Assembly: GCA_014843695.1 (NCBI GenBank) | Contig: CM026404.1 | Span: forward strand, 80,546,847 to 80,610,846 | Source: Archivesica marissinica | Taxonomy: Eukaryota; Mollusca; Bivalvia; Venerida; Vesicomyidae | Length of the DNA stretch: 64,000 nt | Direction: 5' to 3' | In this document: positions 32,601 to 43,793 of the stretch, piece by piece | How positions within the stretch are numbered: the stretch's first letter is position 1 | Layout of the letters: the number at the start of each line of letters is the position of its first letter | Notes under the pieces: model-generated | Seen by the model: the letters and a program-made list of their open reading frames with translations, nothing else | What the model was told of the DNA's origin: nothing | The model's database searches: none | Program-made: the position numbers and the translations under genes

Positions 32601-34190
32601 ACGACAGCCATTTAACCCTTTCCTTCATAGAGATTTAGGTAAATATACTATTATATCTCCATACAAACGACAGCCATTTAACCCTTTCCTTCATAGAGAT
32701 TTAGTTAAGATACTATTATCTCCATACAAACGACAGCCATTTAACCCTTTCCTTCATAGAGATTTAGGTTAATATACTATTATATCTCCATACAAACGAC
32801 AGTCATTTAACCCTTTCCTTCATAGAGATTTAGGTAAATATACTATTATATCTCCATACAAACGACAGCCATTTAACCCTTTCCTTCATAGAGATTTAGG
32901 TAAATATACTATTATATCTCCATACAAACGACAGCCATTTAACCCTTTCCTTCATAGAGATTTAGGTAAATATACTATTATATCTCCATACAAACGACAG
33001 CCATTTAACCCTTTTCTTCATAGAGATTTAGGTAAATATACTATTATATCTCCATACAAACGACAGCCATTTAGCCCTTTCCTTCATAGAGATTTAGGTA
33101 AATATACTATTATATCTCCATACAAATGACAGCCATTTAACCCTTTCCTTCATAGGGATTTAGGTTAATATACTATTATATCTCCATACAAACGACAGCC
33201 ATTTAACCCTTTCCTTCATAGAGATTTAGATTAATATACTATTATATCTCCATACAAACGACAGTCATTTAACCCTTTCCTTCATAGAGATTTAGGTAAA
33301 TATACTATTATATCTCCATACAAACGACAGCCATTTAACCATTTCCTTCATAGAGATTTAGGTAAATATACTATTATATCTCCATACAAACGACAGCCAT
33401 TTAACCCTTTCCTTCATAGAGATTTAGGTAAATATACTATTATATCTCCATACAAACGACAGCCATTTAACCCTTTCCTTCATAGAGATTTAGGTAAATA
33501 TACTATTATATCTCCATACAAACGACAGCCATTTAACCCTTTCCTTCATAGAGATTTAGGTAAATATACTATTATATCTCCATACAAACGACAGCCATTT
33601 AACCCTTTCCTTCATAGAGATTTAGGTTAAGATACTATTATATCTCCATACAAACGACAGCCATTTAACCCTTTCCTTCATAGAGATTTAGGTTAATATA
33701 CTATTATATCTCCATACAAACGACAGTCATTTAACCCTTTCCTTCATAGAGATTTAGGTAAATATACTATTATATCTCCATACAAACGACAGCCATTTAA
33801 CCCTTTCCTTCATAGAGATTTAGGTAAATATACTATTATATCTCCATACAAACGACAGCCATTTAACCCTTTCCTTCATAGAGATTTAGGTAAATATACT
33901 ATTATATCTCCATACAAACAACAGCCATTTAACCCTTTTCTTCATAGAGATTTAGGTAAATATACTATTATATCTCCATACAAACGACAGCCATTTAGCC
34001 CTTTCCTTCATAGAGATTTAGGTAAATATACTATTATATCTCCAGAGATTTAGGTAAATATACTATTATATCTCCATACAAATGACAGCCATTTAACCCT
34101 TTCCTTCATAGGGATTTAGGTTAATATACTATTATATCTCCATACAAACGACAGCCATTTAACCCTTTCCTTCATAGAGATTTAGGTTAA
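29634..34190. repeat. 66-bp array made of the family E left terminus
   Basis: About 69 copies of a unit of about 66 bp: 'ttaaccctttccttcataga', 'gatttaggtaaatatac', 'tattatatctccatac' and 'aaacgacagccat'. Each copy includes the TTAACCC end of the MITE. Sub-types (ggttaat / ggtaaat, cagtcat / cagccat) come in long blocks; for example, the series around 32200-33030 closely recurs at about 33130-33970, implying segmental duplication of roughly 0.9 kb. Confidence 0.95.
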
Positions 34191-34192
34191 TA

Positions 34193-34581
34193 AACCAGGG
34201 CTCGACAAATCCACTCGTCCGCTCGTATTTACGAGTGACTTTTCGATCTGGACGAGTAGATATTCCAAGTCGCTTGCCCAGTCGGACGAGTGAAAATTTC
34301 AGCTAAATATCCAATACAAATCGAAGGAACAAAATAAAATAATATCCGTTTTACTTTCTTCGGAATGATTACCAGGCGTGATAATGGGAAATCACCGAGG
34401 ATATTTTAATGTGTTTATGCTGCCACATAATTGCATTTATTAATAAATTAAAGTGCAATTCTGACGATTTTTAATTTTCCTAAAATACATGGGACGAGTG
34501 ATAGTCCAATCTGGACGAGTGGGACAGTGGCATCACTCGCCCAGTAGGACGAGTAAGAAATTAAACATTTGTCGAGGCCTG
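34193..34581. mobile_element. TIR element inserted in the E array
   Basis: A 389-bp insert between two TA dinucleotides that are one TA in uninterrupted units ('ggttaatatactatt'). The termini 'ccagggctcgacaaat' and 'atttgtcgaggcctg' are inverted repeats. Inside, 'ggacgagtg' and its complement recur several times near both ends. TA duplication suggests Tc1/mariner, but CAGGG-type ends would also suit hAT; an 8-bp duplication is not seen. Confidence 0.7.
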
Positions 34582-35167
34582 TATACTATTATATCTCCAT
34601 ACAAACGACAGCCATTTAGCTATCATGCAGTGGATAAGTAGTCACCATATCTGTCCAACCTCCATAGATATTACTGAGACTTCATAGATATTTATGTTAA
34701 TATACTATTATATCTCCATACAAATGACAGCCATTTAGCTATCATGCAGTGGATAAGTAGTCACCATATCTGTCCAACCTCCATAGATATTACTGAGACT
34801 TCATAGAGATTTAGGTTAATATAATATTATATCTCCATACAAACGACAGCCATTTAGCTATCATGCAGTGGATAAGTAGTCACCATATATATCCCACCTC
34901 CATTGATATTACTGGGACTACATGAGATTCCGACCTTTATTATGAACATTGGTTTGGCTACTACTTTGTCAATGTATGTCGTATTGGTAATGGCATCAAG
35001 AGGTGCTTCTATGAGGAAAGGGTTAAAGGGTTTTTTATCTGCTTCAAAAACATCTACTGAAAACATTATATAAAGTTTGAGTCAAACTTGAAAATACGTA
35101 TATGTTATTGATCAGACAATTATAAGTCTATATGAACCTGCTCCCTTGCACTTATTTTGCATATAAC

Positions 35168-35340
35168 TTTAGTTTATACAAATTTATATTAGCTTGATTC
35201 CTGCAACTTGAGACATCATTCCTGATGGAATCCATTGCCAAGAGGGAGAGAGAAGAGGCAATCTGGAATTTAAATGCCTTGCCTAAGGGCACAATCATAA
35301 TGGCTACAGCTGGGCGTGAACTCCGACGGGCCTTTCTATG
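35168..35340 (-). mobile_element. SINE family 2, copy b (degraded)
   Basis: The tail 'tttatacaaatttatattag', core 'gccttgcctaagggcac' and a decayed B box are visible; the distal tRNA head is lost at about 35340. The body lacks the 'cactctcgag' block. Confidence 0.7.
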
Positions 35341-35500
35341 GCCGGGCAATGTTAATTTATTTCAAAGAGATGTAACTCCCCTTTAGTTACTTCAATTGTT
35401 TCATTGTTTCATCTCTTCTCAGTGTGGAACATTTTGTTGTATACATAGATTTCATAGAACAGCACGAACATCTGCCTTATTCACCCACATGAGTGTTTTT
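35341..35500. other. Spacer, nothing recognised
   Basis: No supported feature. Confidence 0.4.
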
Positions 35501-35781
35501 TACGTTTATTTATCGTCGCTACCGGCTGCCCATGTGAGCGACGCCTCCTGAAGATATTAGTCATTTTAGATTTTGGAGGATAGTGCAATGATACAGACAG
35601 AGACCCATTCCAGAGTCTACTCTGGTTCTTTTACGTGCACAGTGTAAAGCACCCACACGAGACCTCAGTTTAACGTCCCATCTGAAAGACTGTTAATTTT
35701 ATTAGGGTCAGACGGGGGATCGAACCTGCGATCCCTGGATTACCAGTCCAGCGTGTTACCATTGGACTACAGATCCGTCTG
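35501..35781 (-). mobile_element. SINE family 1, copy f (full length)
   Basis: Minus-strand copy with a complete tail, body, B box ('gggggatcgaacc' on +) and head ending 'ctacagatccgtctg'. One of the best preserved in the window. Confidence 0.88.
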
Positions 35782-36059
35782 TACACATGATGGTGGCATG
35801 TTGAAAGTTATGTGGTATGTAGTCACAAGATTTCAGATGAGTGCATGATCGATCGATCGATCAGCATATTGGTTATTGACATGTATCAAGCTAGATCGTT
35901 CGATACATACGGTATATTACAACAATACCACATTTAGCGGTTTATCCTGTTTTCAGCTGATTGTTTTCGCTTTATTGATAAGATTTGTACTCGCTTGACC
36001 CAAAAGATGGCGGCATCACACTGTATTTGGTCATATGATTGCAGTCTATGTATTGGGTT
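35782..36059. other. Spacer with a (gatc)n microsatellite
   Basis: A short pure GATC run at about 35847-35862. Otherwise nothing recognised. Confidence 0.6.
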
Positions 36060-36273
36060 AGTTTACACAAATTGTTATTAGCTCGATCATGATAAATGTA
36101 TTTAACACTAATTTTATTAATTGCTCTCGAGACCTCGTTCTACAAACATGGGGGAGAGGGAGAGAAAATAGGCAATGTTGAATTTAAGTGCTGTAATTGT
36201 CTACGGACACAATCGTAATTCCTGTCGGCGAACTCTTTGACACCTCAAGCGAACCACTGCGCTATCACGACCT
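36060..36273 (-). mobile_element. SINE family 2, copy c (diverged)
   Basis: 'tagctcgatcatgataaatg', 'tgctctcgagacctcgttc' and 'aagcgaaccactgcgctatc' identify an old copy. The core is altered ('attgtctacggacacaatcg'). Confidence 0.65.
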
Positions 36274-36570
36274 CTACATTGTATTGGGTTACATATGGTG
36301 ATACAATACTTTGTAGATATACACGTAGATATATACAGATAATGAAAACTGGGTCTCTGATGTACCGGCCAAGAGTAGATGCATTTTAAATATTAACCAA
36401 CCCATACTGATTAGAACTAGCATCGTGGCAAGCAACTAGCCTGGGATGATTATCTCTTTGACCATGAATATTACATGACTGTGTGAAACTACATAATTAT
36501 CATATTTACAGCTAGGAAACATGATAGAAAAGTCATTTGTAAATGTGGCCCAATGTCGGAATTTCTCTAA
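36274..36570. other. Intergenic, nothing recognised
   Basis: No supported feature. Confidence 0.4.
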
Positions 36571-36754
36571 TTAACTCTTTGCCCGGTAGCGGTGAAAATA
36601 AGAAATATGCCATGCAATTCTAATGTAATTTTCATGACATATTTCCCCGAGTTTTCAATTGCAAATAAACAAAAAAACATTAAGGAATAGTCCTCGGCTT
36701 TAATGTTTTGAACTATTTATAGCCTTTATTTTACCTAGAATGCAAAGAGCTCAC
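36571..36754. mobile_element. Foldback element family H, copy 2
   Basis: TTAA then 'ctctttgcccggtagcgg' at the left; 'tagaatgcaaagagctca' at the right. The interior 'tttgaactatttatagcc' plus 'tttattttacc' matches the other H copies. Confidence 0.55.
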
Positions 36755-36929
36755 ATACGGTAAGATAATTAAACATTTATACACCCTCAGTCATGCAATA
36801 ATTGTAAGACAACTGGCAAGCACACAGTTACAATGTAACTTACTTTTGAACAGTAAAGTTTGGGCAATTGCTATTATGAATACAGGAACCAAGCACGTGT
36901 TAAATGTAGCACCTATATAATTGTACATG
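36755..36929. other. Spacer, nothing recognised
   Basis: No supported feature. Confidence 0.4.
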
Positions 36930-37354
36930 TACAGTGAAACCTGTGTTAGTGGTCACCTCCATGAATCAGCCAACCTGTATTAAACAGCCAATTTCCAGAT
37001 TCCCAATATGATGTTTTATTATACATTTGACCTCTATTAACCTATTTCATTCTGGATACTGATCAAACGGTATTTGCAAAGAACATATAGCCAGATCTAC
37101 CGCCACCGAACGTGCCGTCTGATCAGGCTCTATGCTGTTTGCTATTCAGATGATCTTGCTAAGACACTTGGCTATGTAGCAAACAACATAGATCCTGATC
37201 AGCATGCAGCGTCACGCTGCGGCTGATCTGGATCTATGTTGTTTGCAAAAGCCTTTAAATGTATCCAGAATGAAATGAGTTAAGCAGCCACCTGTGCTAA
37301 GCAGCCACTTTCTGTGATTCCCTTTGCTGGCTGTTTTTGACAGGTTTGACTGTA
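36930..37354. mobile_element. TA foldback element family C, copy 2, with family A nested
   Basis: The termini 'tacagtgaaacctgtgttag' and 'gacaggtttgactgta' enclose the same interior as copy 1. The sequence is split at its internal TTAA ('cctctattaa' / 'ttaagcagccacc') by a family A MITE. Confidence 0.75.
37037..37283. mobile_element. TTAA foldback MITE family A, copy 4 (nested in C)
   Basis: TTAA at 37037-37040 and 37280-37283 flank 'cctatttcattctggatac' and 'gtatccagaatgaaatgag'. Both internal hairpins are complete. Compared with the empty site in C copy 1 near 25140, a single TTAA has become two. Confidence 0.87.
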
Positions 37355-37401
37355 AGTGAATTGTAGTTCTCTGAAAGCCTTTCGTTTCCCAGTAACATCT
37401 T

Positions 37402-37650
37402 ACATATACGAACCAATGATGTTTCTCCGAAGGTCGCTCATCCCTTTTACATGACTTTGTGCTTGACAGTTGTCATACATATACGAACCAATGATGTTTC
37501 TCCGAAGGTCGCTCATCCCTTTTATGTGACTTTGTGCTTGCGAATTGTCTTACATATATGAACCAATGATATTTCTCCGAAGGTCGCTCATCCCTTTTAT
37601 GTGACTTCGTGCTTGCGAATTGTCTTACATATATGAGCCAATAATCATGA
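37402..37650. repeat. 75-bp tandem repeat, about 3.3 copies
   Basis: The unit begins 'tacatatacgaaccaatgat' and contains 'ttctccgaaggtcgctcatc' and 'gactttgtgcttg'. Copies start at 37401, 37476, 37551 and 37626. A 93-codon minus-strand ORF results from the multiple-of-3 period. Confidence 0.93.
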
Positions 37651-38158
37651 TGTTTCTCTGAGAGCCAGACTTCCTTGAACAGTTTTCGTATGCCAACAAT
37701 GCAAACTTGGTCAAATGCAAATAAATATGTCGAGAAACCTGGAGTGCTAATCAAGCTGGTACTTATCTGATGGAGTTAGAAGATTCTAAGTAAACCTATC
37801 TCAGGTCTCATATCTGAATTGCATGTTTAGAAATGATTGAGATCTGTGAAGAGATGGGTGTTATGGCTGGTCTCTCAGGTCATTAATGTGGAAACTACAT
37901 CAGTCCATCATGACTCGAGTGTCAGAATCGACACTAATGTCTACTTGCTCACACCATAACCATTTATTTATTTTCTTAGTCATTTTCGCACAGTTCCCCC
38001 ATTTCCTTCAGTAAGTCATTATAGAGCCAAAAAGGGATGAAAAATAAATCTAATTCGGCTACCTAATCTCACTTAAATACTGACCAATGTTGCCAAACAC
38101 GGAACGCAACATAATTTATTTCATGCCCATTCTTTCCTGATTTTTTTTACCCATCCAA
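37651..38158. other. Intergenic, nothing recognised
   Basis: No supported feature. Confidence 0.4.
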
Positions 38159-38360
38159 TGAGAGACATCTCTAATTTTCTATTACCTCCCTTGGCAGATA
38201 AAGTCTGATTTATTCCAAAATGTGAATAGGTCCTTTTAGTTAGAATCCTTTGTTTTTACTGTTGTTCCCTAACCAGATGTTGCGGTATGATAAATGTGAT
38301 TATATCCAAATTGTGTTAATTAACTGAAAATATTCTTTTAGAAATAAGTACCCATTGCAG
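38159..38360 (-). mobile_element. Family D fragment, copy 4
   Basis: 'gagagacatctctaatttt', 'ctattacctcccttggcag' and 'gtgttaattaactg' match one half of D. The other half is absent and a 27-bp array begins 40 bp downstream. Confidence 0.6.
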
Positions 38361-38401
38361 GAATTTCATGACATTTGGTGGAAGGGTGAGCCCTCGGTTC
38401 A

Positions 38402-39200
38402 AGGATGAATCAAGATGATAAGGAATCCATTAGATGTGCAGATGATGACGAACCCAATAGATGTGCAGATGATGATGTATCCATTAGATGTGCAGATGAT
38501 GATGTATCCATTAGATGTGCAGATGATGATGAATCCATTATATGTGCAGATGATGATGTATCCATTAGATGTGCAGATGATGATGTATCCATTAGATGTG
38601 CAGATGATGATGTATCCATTAGATGTGCAGATGATGATGTATCCATTAGATGTGCAGATGATGATGTATCCATTAGATGTGCAGATGATGACAAACCCAT
38701 TATATGTGCAGATGATGACAAACCCATTAGATGTGCAGATGATGATGAGTTCATTATATGTGCAGATGATGACAAACCCATTATATGTGCAGATGATGAC
38801 AAACCAATTAGATGTGCAGATGATGACAAACCCATTAGATGTGCAGATGATGATGAGTTCATTATATGTGCAGATGATGACAAACCCATTAGATGTGCAG
38901 ATGATGACAAACCCATTAGATGTGCAGATGATGACAAACCCATTATATGTGCAGATGATGACAAACCCATTAGATGTGCAGATGATGATGAGTTCATTAT
39001 ATGTACAGATGATGACAAACCCATTAGATGTGCAGATGATGATGAGCTCATTATATGTGCAGATGATGATGAACCCATTATATGTGCAGATGATGATGAA
39101 CCCATTAGATGTGCAGATGATGATGAACCCATTAGATGTACAGATGATGACGAATCCATTTGATGTGCAGATGATGACGTATCCATTATATGTATAGATG
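38402..39200. repeat. 27-bp minisatellite
   Basis: About 29 copies of a 27-bp unit, 'gatgtgcagatgatgatgta' plus 'tccatta'. All indels are absent or in phase, so three frames are open: one reads CADDDVSIR-type nonapeptides from an ATG at 38405 (252 codons), another MMMYPLDVQ, and the reverse SSSSAHLMG. An Asp-rich reading is tempting in a mollusc, but there is no signal peptide and nothing favours one frame. Confidence 0.95.
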
Positions 39201-39376
39201 TTCCAGATCTGGCATTATTTTATGCATTAACCATGTAAAACAGAAATAGAAAGGGAGATATTAAAACTACAACACATAAAGGGTGATAATAAAACAGAAA
39301 CATACAGTGGTTTTGTTTAAAAATCAATTGATATTTTAACATATAAATGTACTTTTATCTTAGAGAGATATCAAGT

Positions 39377-39840
39377 CTGATCCCCCCCTCCCGTCTAACC
39401 TAATAAGATGGGACTTTAACCCATTCAACACCAAGTAACTGACATGGCCTGGTGCATGATATTTATAGACCAATAAATGAATAAGAAAATTACATTTGGA
39501 CTAGTTCATTTATCAAAACGGGTAATTTTGTCTAAAAATAGTAATATTACTGGCAAAATGTGTAGATCCTGATGAGACGGCTCGTCACGAGCCGGCTTAT
39601 CTGGATCTACACATTGTGTAAGCCTATTTAGAGGTCTGTGGTGTTGAAAGGGTTAAACAGTGGTTTCATGTCGGTGCTTTACACTGTGCACGTAAAAGAA
39701 ACAGAGGAGACTCTGGAATGGGTCTCTGTCTGTATCATGCACTATCCTCCAAAAATCTAAAATGACTAATCTCTTCAGGAGGCGTCGCTCATATGGGCAA
39801 GAGATAGCGATGATAAATAAACGTAAAACACACACACAGA
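39377..39840 (+). mobile_element. SINE family 1, copy g, split by a family B MITE
   Basis: The left piece 39377-39419 keeps only the end of the head ('gtctaacctaataagatggg') up to 'actttaa'. The right piece resumes 'ttaaacagtggtttcatgtc', then the normal body and tail ('ataaataaacgtaaaacaca'). Intact copies read 'gggacgttaaaccgaggtct' here, so the MITE entered precisely at this TTAA. Confidence 0.82.
39416..39656. mobile_element. TTAA foldback MITE family B, copy 3 (nested in SINE)
   Basis: TTAA at 39416-39419 and 39653-39656 flank 'cccattcaacaccaagtaac' and 'gaggtctgtggtgttgaaag'. The central hairpin is 'gtagatcctgatgagacgg' with 'ccggcttatctggatctac'. Confidence 0.88.
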
Positions 39841-40689
39841 TTTTATTTTGCAGGAAGAAAGGGCCAAACATGTGTATGTGATTGGAGGGATTATAAACAG
39901 GAACAAGGGATCAGTTTTGCAGCTATAAAGCACTATAGATGATTGAATGATGAAACATGAAGACTAGGTGAGTTCTGCAGCATAAAAGCAGACTGTACGT
40001 ACGTAGAGGATTAAAGGGTTAATCACATATAATAGATCAATTCTGCATCAAAAAAGCAGACTACAGGAGATTGATTGTAGGATTATTTATCAATCCTTCT
40101 CCGCATTCTCACACTAAAATTACTTCTGCAAGGCATAGCATTCAATCTGAATTCAAATTATTGCACCACAAATAAGCCCTGAAGGATATTTACACCGAGT
40201 CATCTGTATTCCTAACGTATTCCGTAAAATGAGAAATTCGTCTTCATACCCACATATTTATCAACATCTCTCAAATAAGAAATCAAATTTAATGCTTGGT
40301 GGATGTTGACTAAGTCTTGTCATTAACACAAGTTTGGGGATTTCTCAAGAAGTTAATGAAGCTCTGTTATTGAAATGACTTTCTGTGAAGTAGATGCCAG
40401 ACGACATAAGAGTAAGCTGCTCTGGAAATCCTAAAGTCTGCTTGAAATGTATAAATTCCGGAAATGAACAAGTTTAAAACAGTGGAGATGTTGGCAATTT
40501 GGATGTAGTTTTTGGTCTTAAGCCGTTGGATTATTAGATGCTCTGGACGATATGTCATCCATTGTCGATCAAGTGGTGAGAGTGAAAGTGATGTCGCCGC
40601 CAAGAACTGTCATCAGAACAAGATGCTATTAGAAAGAGATGATGTCAGAAAGAGCAACAACATCACTAAGTGCTGTAGACAGAAAGAGC
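39841..40689. other. Intergenic, nothing recognised
   Basis: Contains two short similar segments ('agcataaaagcagactg', 'gcatcaaaaaagcagactac') but no ORF or repeat family I can name. Confidence 0.4.
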
Positions 40690-41352
40690 TGTCAACCATC
40701 ACATGTGCAGTTGTTACAAAGTGCTGCTGTCACAATAAGCTATCATAACAAAGTGCAGTTGTCACAATAAGCTATCATCACCAAGTGCTGCTGTCACAAT
40801 AAGCTATCATAACAAAGTGCTGCTGTCACAATAAGCTATCATCACAAAGTGCTGCTGTCACAATAAGCTATCATCACAAAGTGCTGCTGTCACAATAAGC
40901 TATCATCACCAAGTGCTGCTGTCACAATAAGCTAGCATCACCAAGTGCTGTTGTCACAATAAGCTATCACCACAAAGTGCAGTTGTCACAATAAGCTATC
41001 ACCACAAAGTGCAGTTGTCACAATAAGCTATCACCACAAAGTGCAGTTGTCACAATAAGCTATCACCACAAAGTGCAGTTGTCACAATAAGCTATCACCA
41101 CAAAGTGCAGTTGTCACAATAAGCTATCACCACAAAGTGCAGTTGTCACAATAAGCTATCACCACAAAGTGCAGTTGTCACAATAAGCTATCACCACAAA
41201 GTGCAGTTGTCACAATAAGCTATCACCACAAAGTGCAGTTGTCACAATAAGCTATCACCACAAAGTGCAGTTGTCACAATAAGCTATCACCACAAAGTGC
41301 AGTTGTCACAATAAGCTATCACCACAAAGTGCAGTTGTCACAATAAGCTATC
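40690..41352. repeat. 32-bp minisatellite
   Basis: About 20 copies of 'cacaaagtgcagttgtcac' plus 'aataagctatcac'. Left units carry gctgctgtc; the right 13 units are identical, showing recent homogenisation from one side. Upstream remnants begin at about 40615 ('ctgtcatcagaacaag'). Confidence 0.95.
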
Positions 41353-41478
41353 AATAACAAAGTGCTGCTGTCAAGAAATGAAACAACTGTCATTAAATAA
41401 AGCTGTTATCACAACTTAAACAGCTGTCATTAAATAAAGCTGTTATCACAAATTAAACAGCTGTCATCAGAATTAGAT
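41353..41478. repeat. About 44-bp imperfect repeat next to the 32-bp array
   Basis: 'cagctgtcattaaataaagc' plus 'tgttatcacaa' occurs twice, plus partial units on each side. It is related by sequence (tgtcatca, tgttatcac) to the 32-bp units. Confidence 0.7.
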
Positions 41479-41579
41479 GAGCTACTATGTATGTGTTTGG
41501 AGTTTTATATAGGTCTGCTCGCTGGGAAAATGAGGAAGCAAAGGTCACTCACTTATTGAGGTTCCCTATGTCTTAACAC

Positions 41580-42280
41580 TTCCGTCACCAGTTTCACTGT
41601 ATGGCGACTAAATGATAGACTGCCAGTTTCACTGTATGGCGACTACATGATAGACTGCCAGTGTCACTGTATGGCGACTACATGATAGACTGCCAGTGTC
41701 ACTGTATGGCGACTACATGATAGACTGCCAGTTTCACTGTATGGCGACTACATGATAGACTGCCAGTGTCACTGTATGGTGACTACATGATAGACTGCCA
41801 GTGTCACTGTATGGCGACTACATGATAGACTGCCAGTGTCACTGTATGGCGACTACATGATAGACTGCCAGTGTCACTGTATGGCGACTACATGATAGAC
41901 TGCCAGTGTCACTGTATGGTGACTACATGATAGACTGCCAGTGTCACTGTATGGCGACTACATGATAGACTGCCAGTGTCACTGTATGGCGACTACATGA
42001 TAGACTGCCAGTGTCACTGTATGGCGGCTACATGATAGACTGCCAGTGTCACTGTATGGCGACTACATGATAGACTGCCAGTGTCACTGTATGGCGACTA
42101 CATGATAGACTGCCAGTGTCACTGTATGGCGACTACATGATAGACTGCCAGTGTCACTGTATGGCGACTACATGATAGACTGCCAGTGTCACTGTATGGC
42201 GACTACATGATAGACTGCCAGTGTCACTGTATGGCGACTACATGATAGACTGCCAGTGTCACTGTATGGCGACTACATGG
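41580..42280. repeat. 35-bp minisatellite
   Basis: Twenty copies of a 35-bp unit, 'catgatagactgccagtgtc' plus 'actgtatggcgacta'. Extremely uniform (only ggtgac, gcggct and agtttc variants). Confidence 0.96.
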
Positions 42281-42392
42281 GGGTATCCGCATAATACACC
42301 TAATTTTACGATATCGCATCACCAAATTTTATATCAGATATTCTTGAGCACGAAAATACGTGAAAAAATTGATAAAAAACTTGATTAACAAC

Positions 42393-43424
42393 CTGTTAGC
42401 GTTGTGTTTAAGCGAGCACATTCAAGCGTTGTGTTTAAGCGAGCACATTCAAGCGTTGTGTTTAAGCGAGCACATTCAAGCATTGTGTTTACGTGAGCAC
42501 ATTCAAGCATTGTGTTTACGTGAGCACATTCAAGCATTGTGTTTAAGTGAGCACATTCAAGCGTTGTGTTTACGTGAGCACATTCAAGCATTGTGTTTAA
42601 GTGAGCACATTCAAGCGTTGTGTTTAAGCGAGCACATTCAAGCGTTGTGTTTAAGCGAGCACATTCAAGCATTGTGCTTATGCGAGCACATTCAAGCGTT
42701 GTGTTTAAGCGAGCACATTCAAGCATTGTGTTTAAGCGAGCACAATCAAGCGTTGTGTTTAAGTGAGCACATTCAAGTGTTGTGTTTAAGCGAGCACATT
42801 CAAGCATTGTGTTTACATGAGCACATTCAAGCATTGTGTTTAAGCGAGCACATTCAAGCATTGTTTTTAAGCAAGCACATTCAAGCGTTGTGTTTAAGTG
42901 AGCACATTCAAGCGTTGTGTTTAAGTGAGCACATTCAAGCATTGTGTTTAAATGAGCACATTCAAGCATTGTGTTTAAGCGAGCACATTCAAGCATTGTG
43001 TTTAAATGAGCACATTCAAGCATTGTGTTTAAGCGAGCACATTCAAGCGTTGTGTTTAAGCGAGCACATTCAAGCATTGTGTTTATGTAAGCACATTCAA
43101 GCGTTGTGTTTAAGTGAGCACATTCAACTGTTGTGTTTAAGTGAGCACATTCAAGCGTTGTGTTTAAGCGAGCACATTCAAGCGTTGTGTTTAAGTGAGC
43201 ACATTCAACTGTTGTGTTTAAGTGAGCACATTCAAGCGTTGTGTTTAAGCGAGCACATTCAAGCATTGTGTTTAAGTGAGCACATTCAAGCGTTGTGTTT
43301 AAGCGAGCACATTCAAGCGTTGTGTTTAAGCGAGCACATTCAAGCGTTGTGTTTAAGTGAGCACATTCAAGCGTTGTGTTTAAGCGAGCACATTCAAGCG
43401 TTGTGTTTAAGTGAGCACATTCAG
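42393..43424. repeat. 27-bp minisatellite
   Basis: About 38 copies of 'gcgttgtgtttaagcgagca' plus 'cattcaa'. The phase-preserving period gives a 356-codon plus-strand ORF of ALCLSEHIQ nonapeptides (start 42360) and a 293-codon reverse ORF. I treat both as artefacts; the ORF start lies in AT-rich flank without a signal. Confidence 0.96.
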
Positions 43425-43432
43425 AAATGAAT

Positions 43433-43575
43433 TGTTCTTTATTTAATCATAATTGATTGCAAATCAATAGTACATGTTGTCATACACATAATGATATAAT
43501 ACATACCGGTAGCATGAAAATACAAATGGTTTGGGCCACAAGATTTAACAACATTAGACAACGGCCCACACCCGA
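43433..43575. repeat. Dispersed repeat, second copy (see 5236-5530)
   Basis: Aligns with about 5240-5360 as described there. In both places it lies directly to the right of a tandem array. Confidence 0.5.
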
Positions 43576-43793
43576 AAGTCAAGCTAACGTTTGATTAAAT
43601 TAAATGATTGAGTTGCTTTCTTGTAAAAAGTATGCAAAATGAATTGTTCAAAATGATCACTAGGTGCTACAGAGGTCTTGGATCAGATAATGCACGATTT
43701 ATATGTCAGAATTTGAAATGTCGGACAAGGTAGGTGCCTTATTTCTGTTTTTTCATTTGAAAAAAAACAAACAACTTTATGAAGTATTTACAT

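Larger units (their letters stand above)
28624..35026 (+). mobile_element. TTAA element family E, copy 2, hugely enlarged
   Basis: Opens with TTAA and CCCTTT at 28624-28633 just before the gap, and closes with 'cttctatgaggaaaggg' plus TTAA at 35023-35026. Between them lie an assembly gap, a 66-bp array made from the element's own left end, a foreign insertion, and then two or three units of the 118-bp type and the normal right part ('tatgtcgtattggtaatgg'). The likeliest reading is one element grown to over 6 kb; the gap prevents proof. Confidence 0.65.

Noticed and set aside
34193..34581. hAT assignment for the inserted TIR element
   Set aside because: The ends resemble some hAT termini, but no 8-bp target duplication is present; the flanks fit a TA duplication better.
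38405..39163. Asp-rich 252-codon ORF as a shell-matrix-type acidic protein
   Set aside because: All three phases around the 27-bp unit are open on both strands; no secretion signal; variation does not favour one frame as far as I can judge by eye.
42360..43430. 356-codon ALCLSEHIQ repeat ORF
   Set aside because: Same cause (27-bp unit); the reverse strand is equally open and the start lies in AT-rich flank without features.
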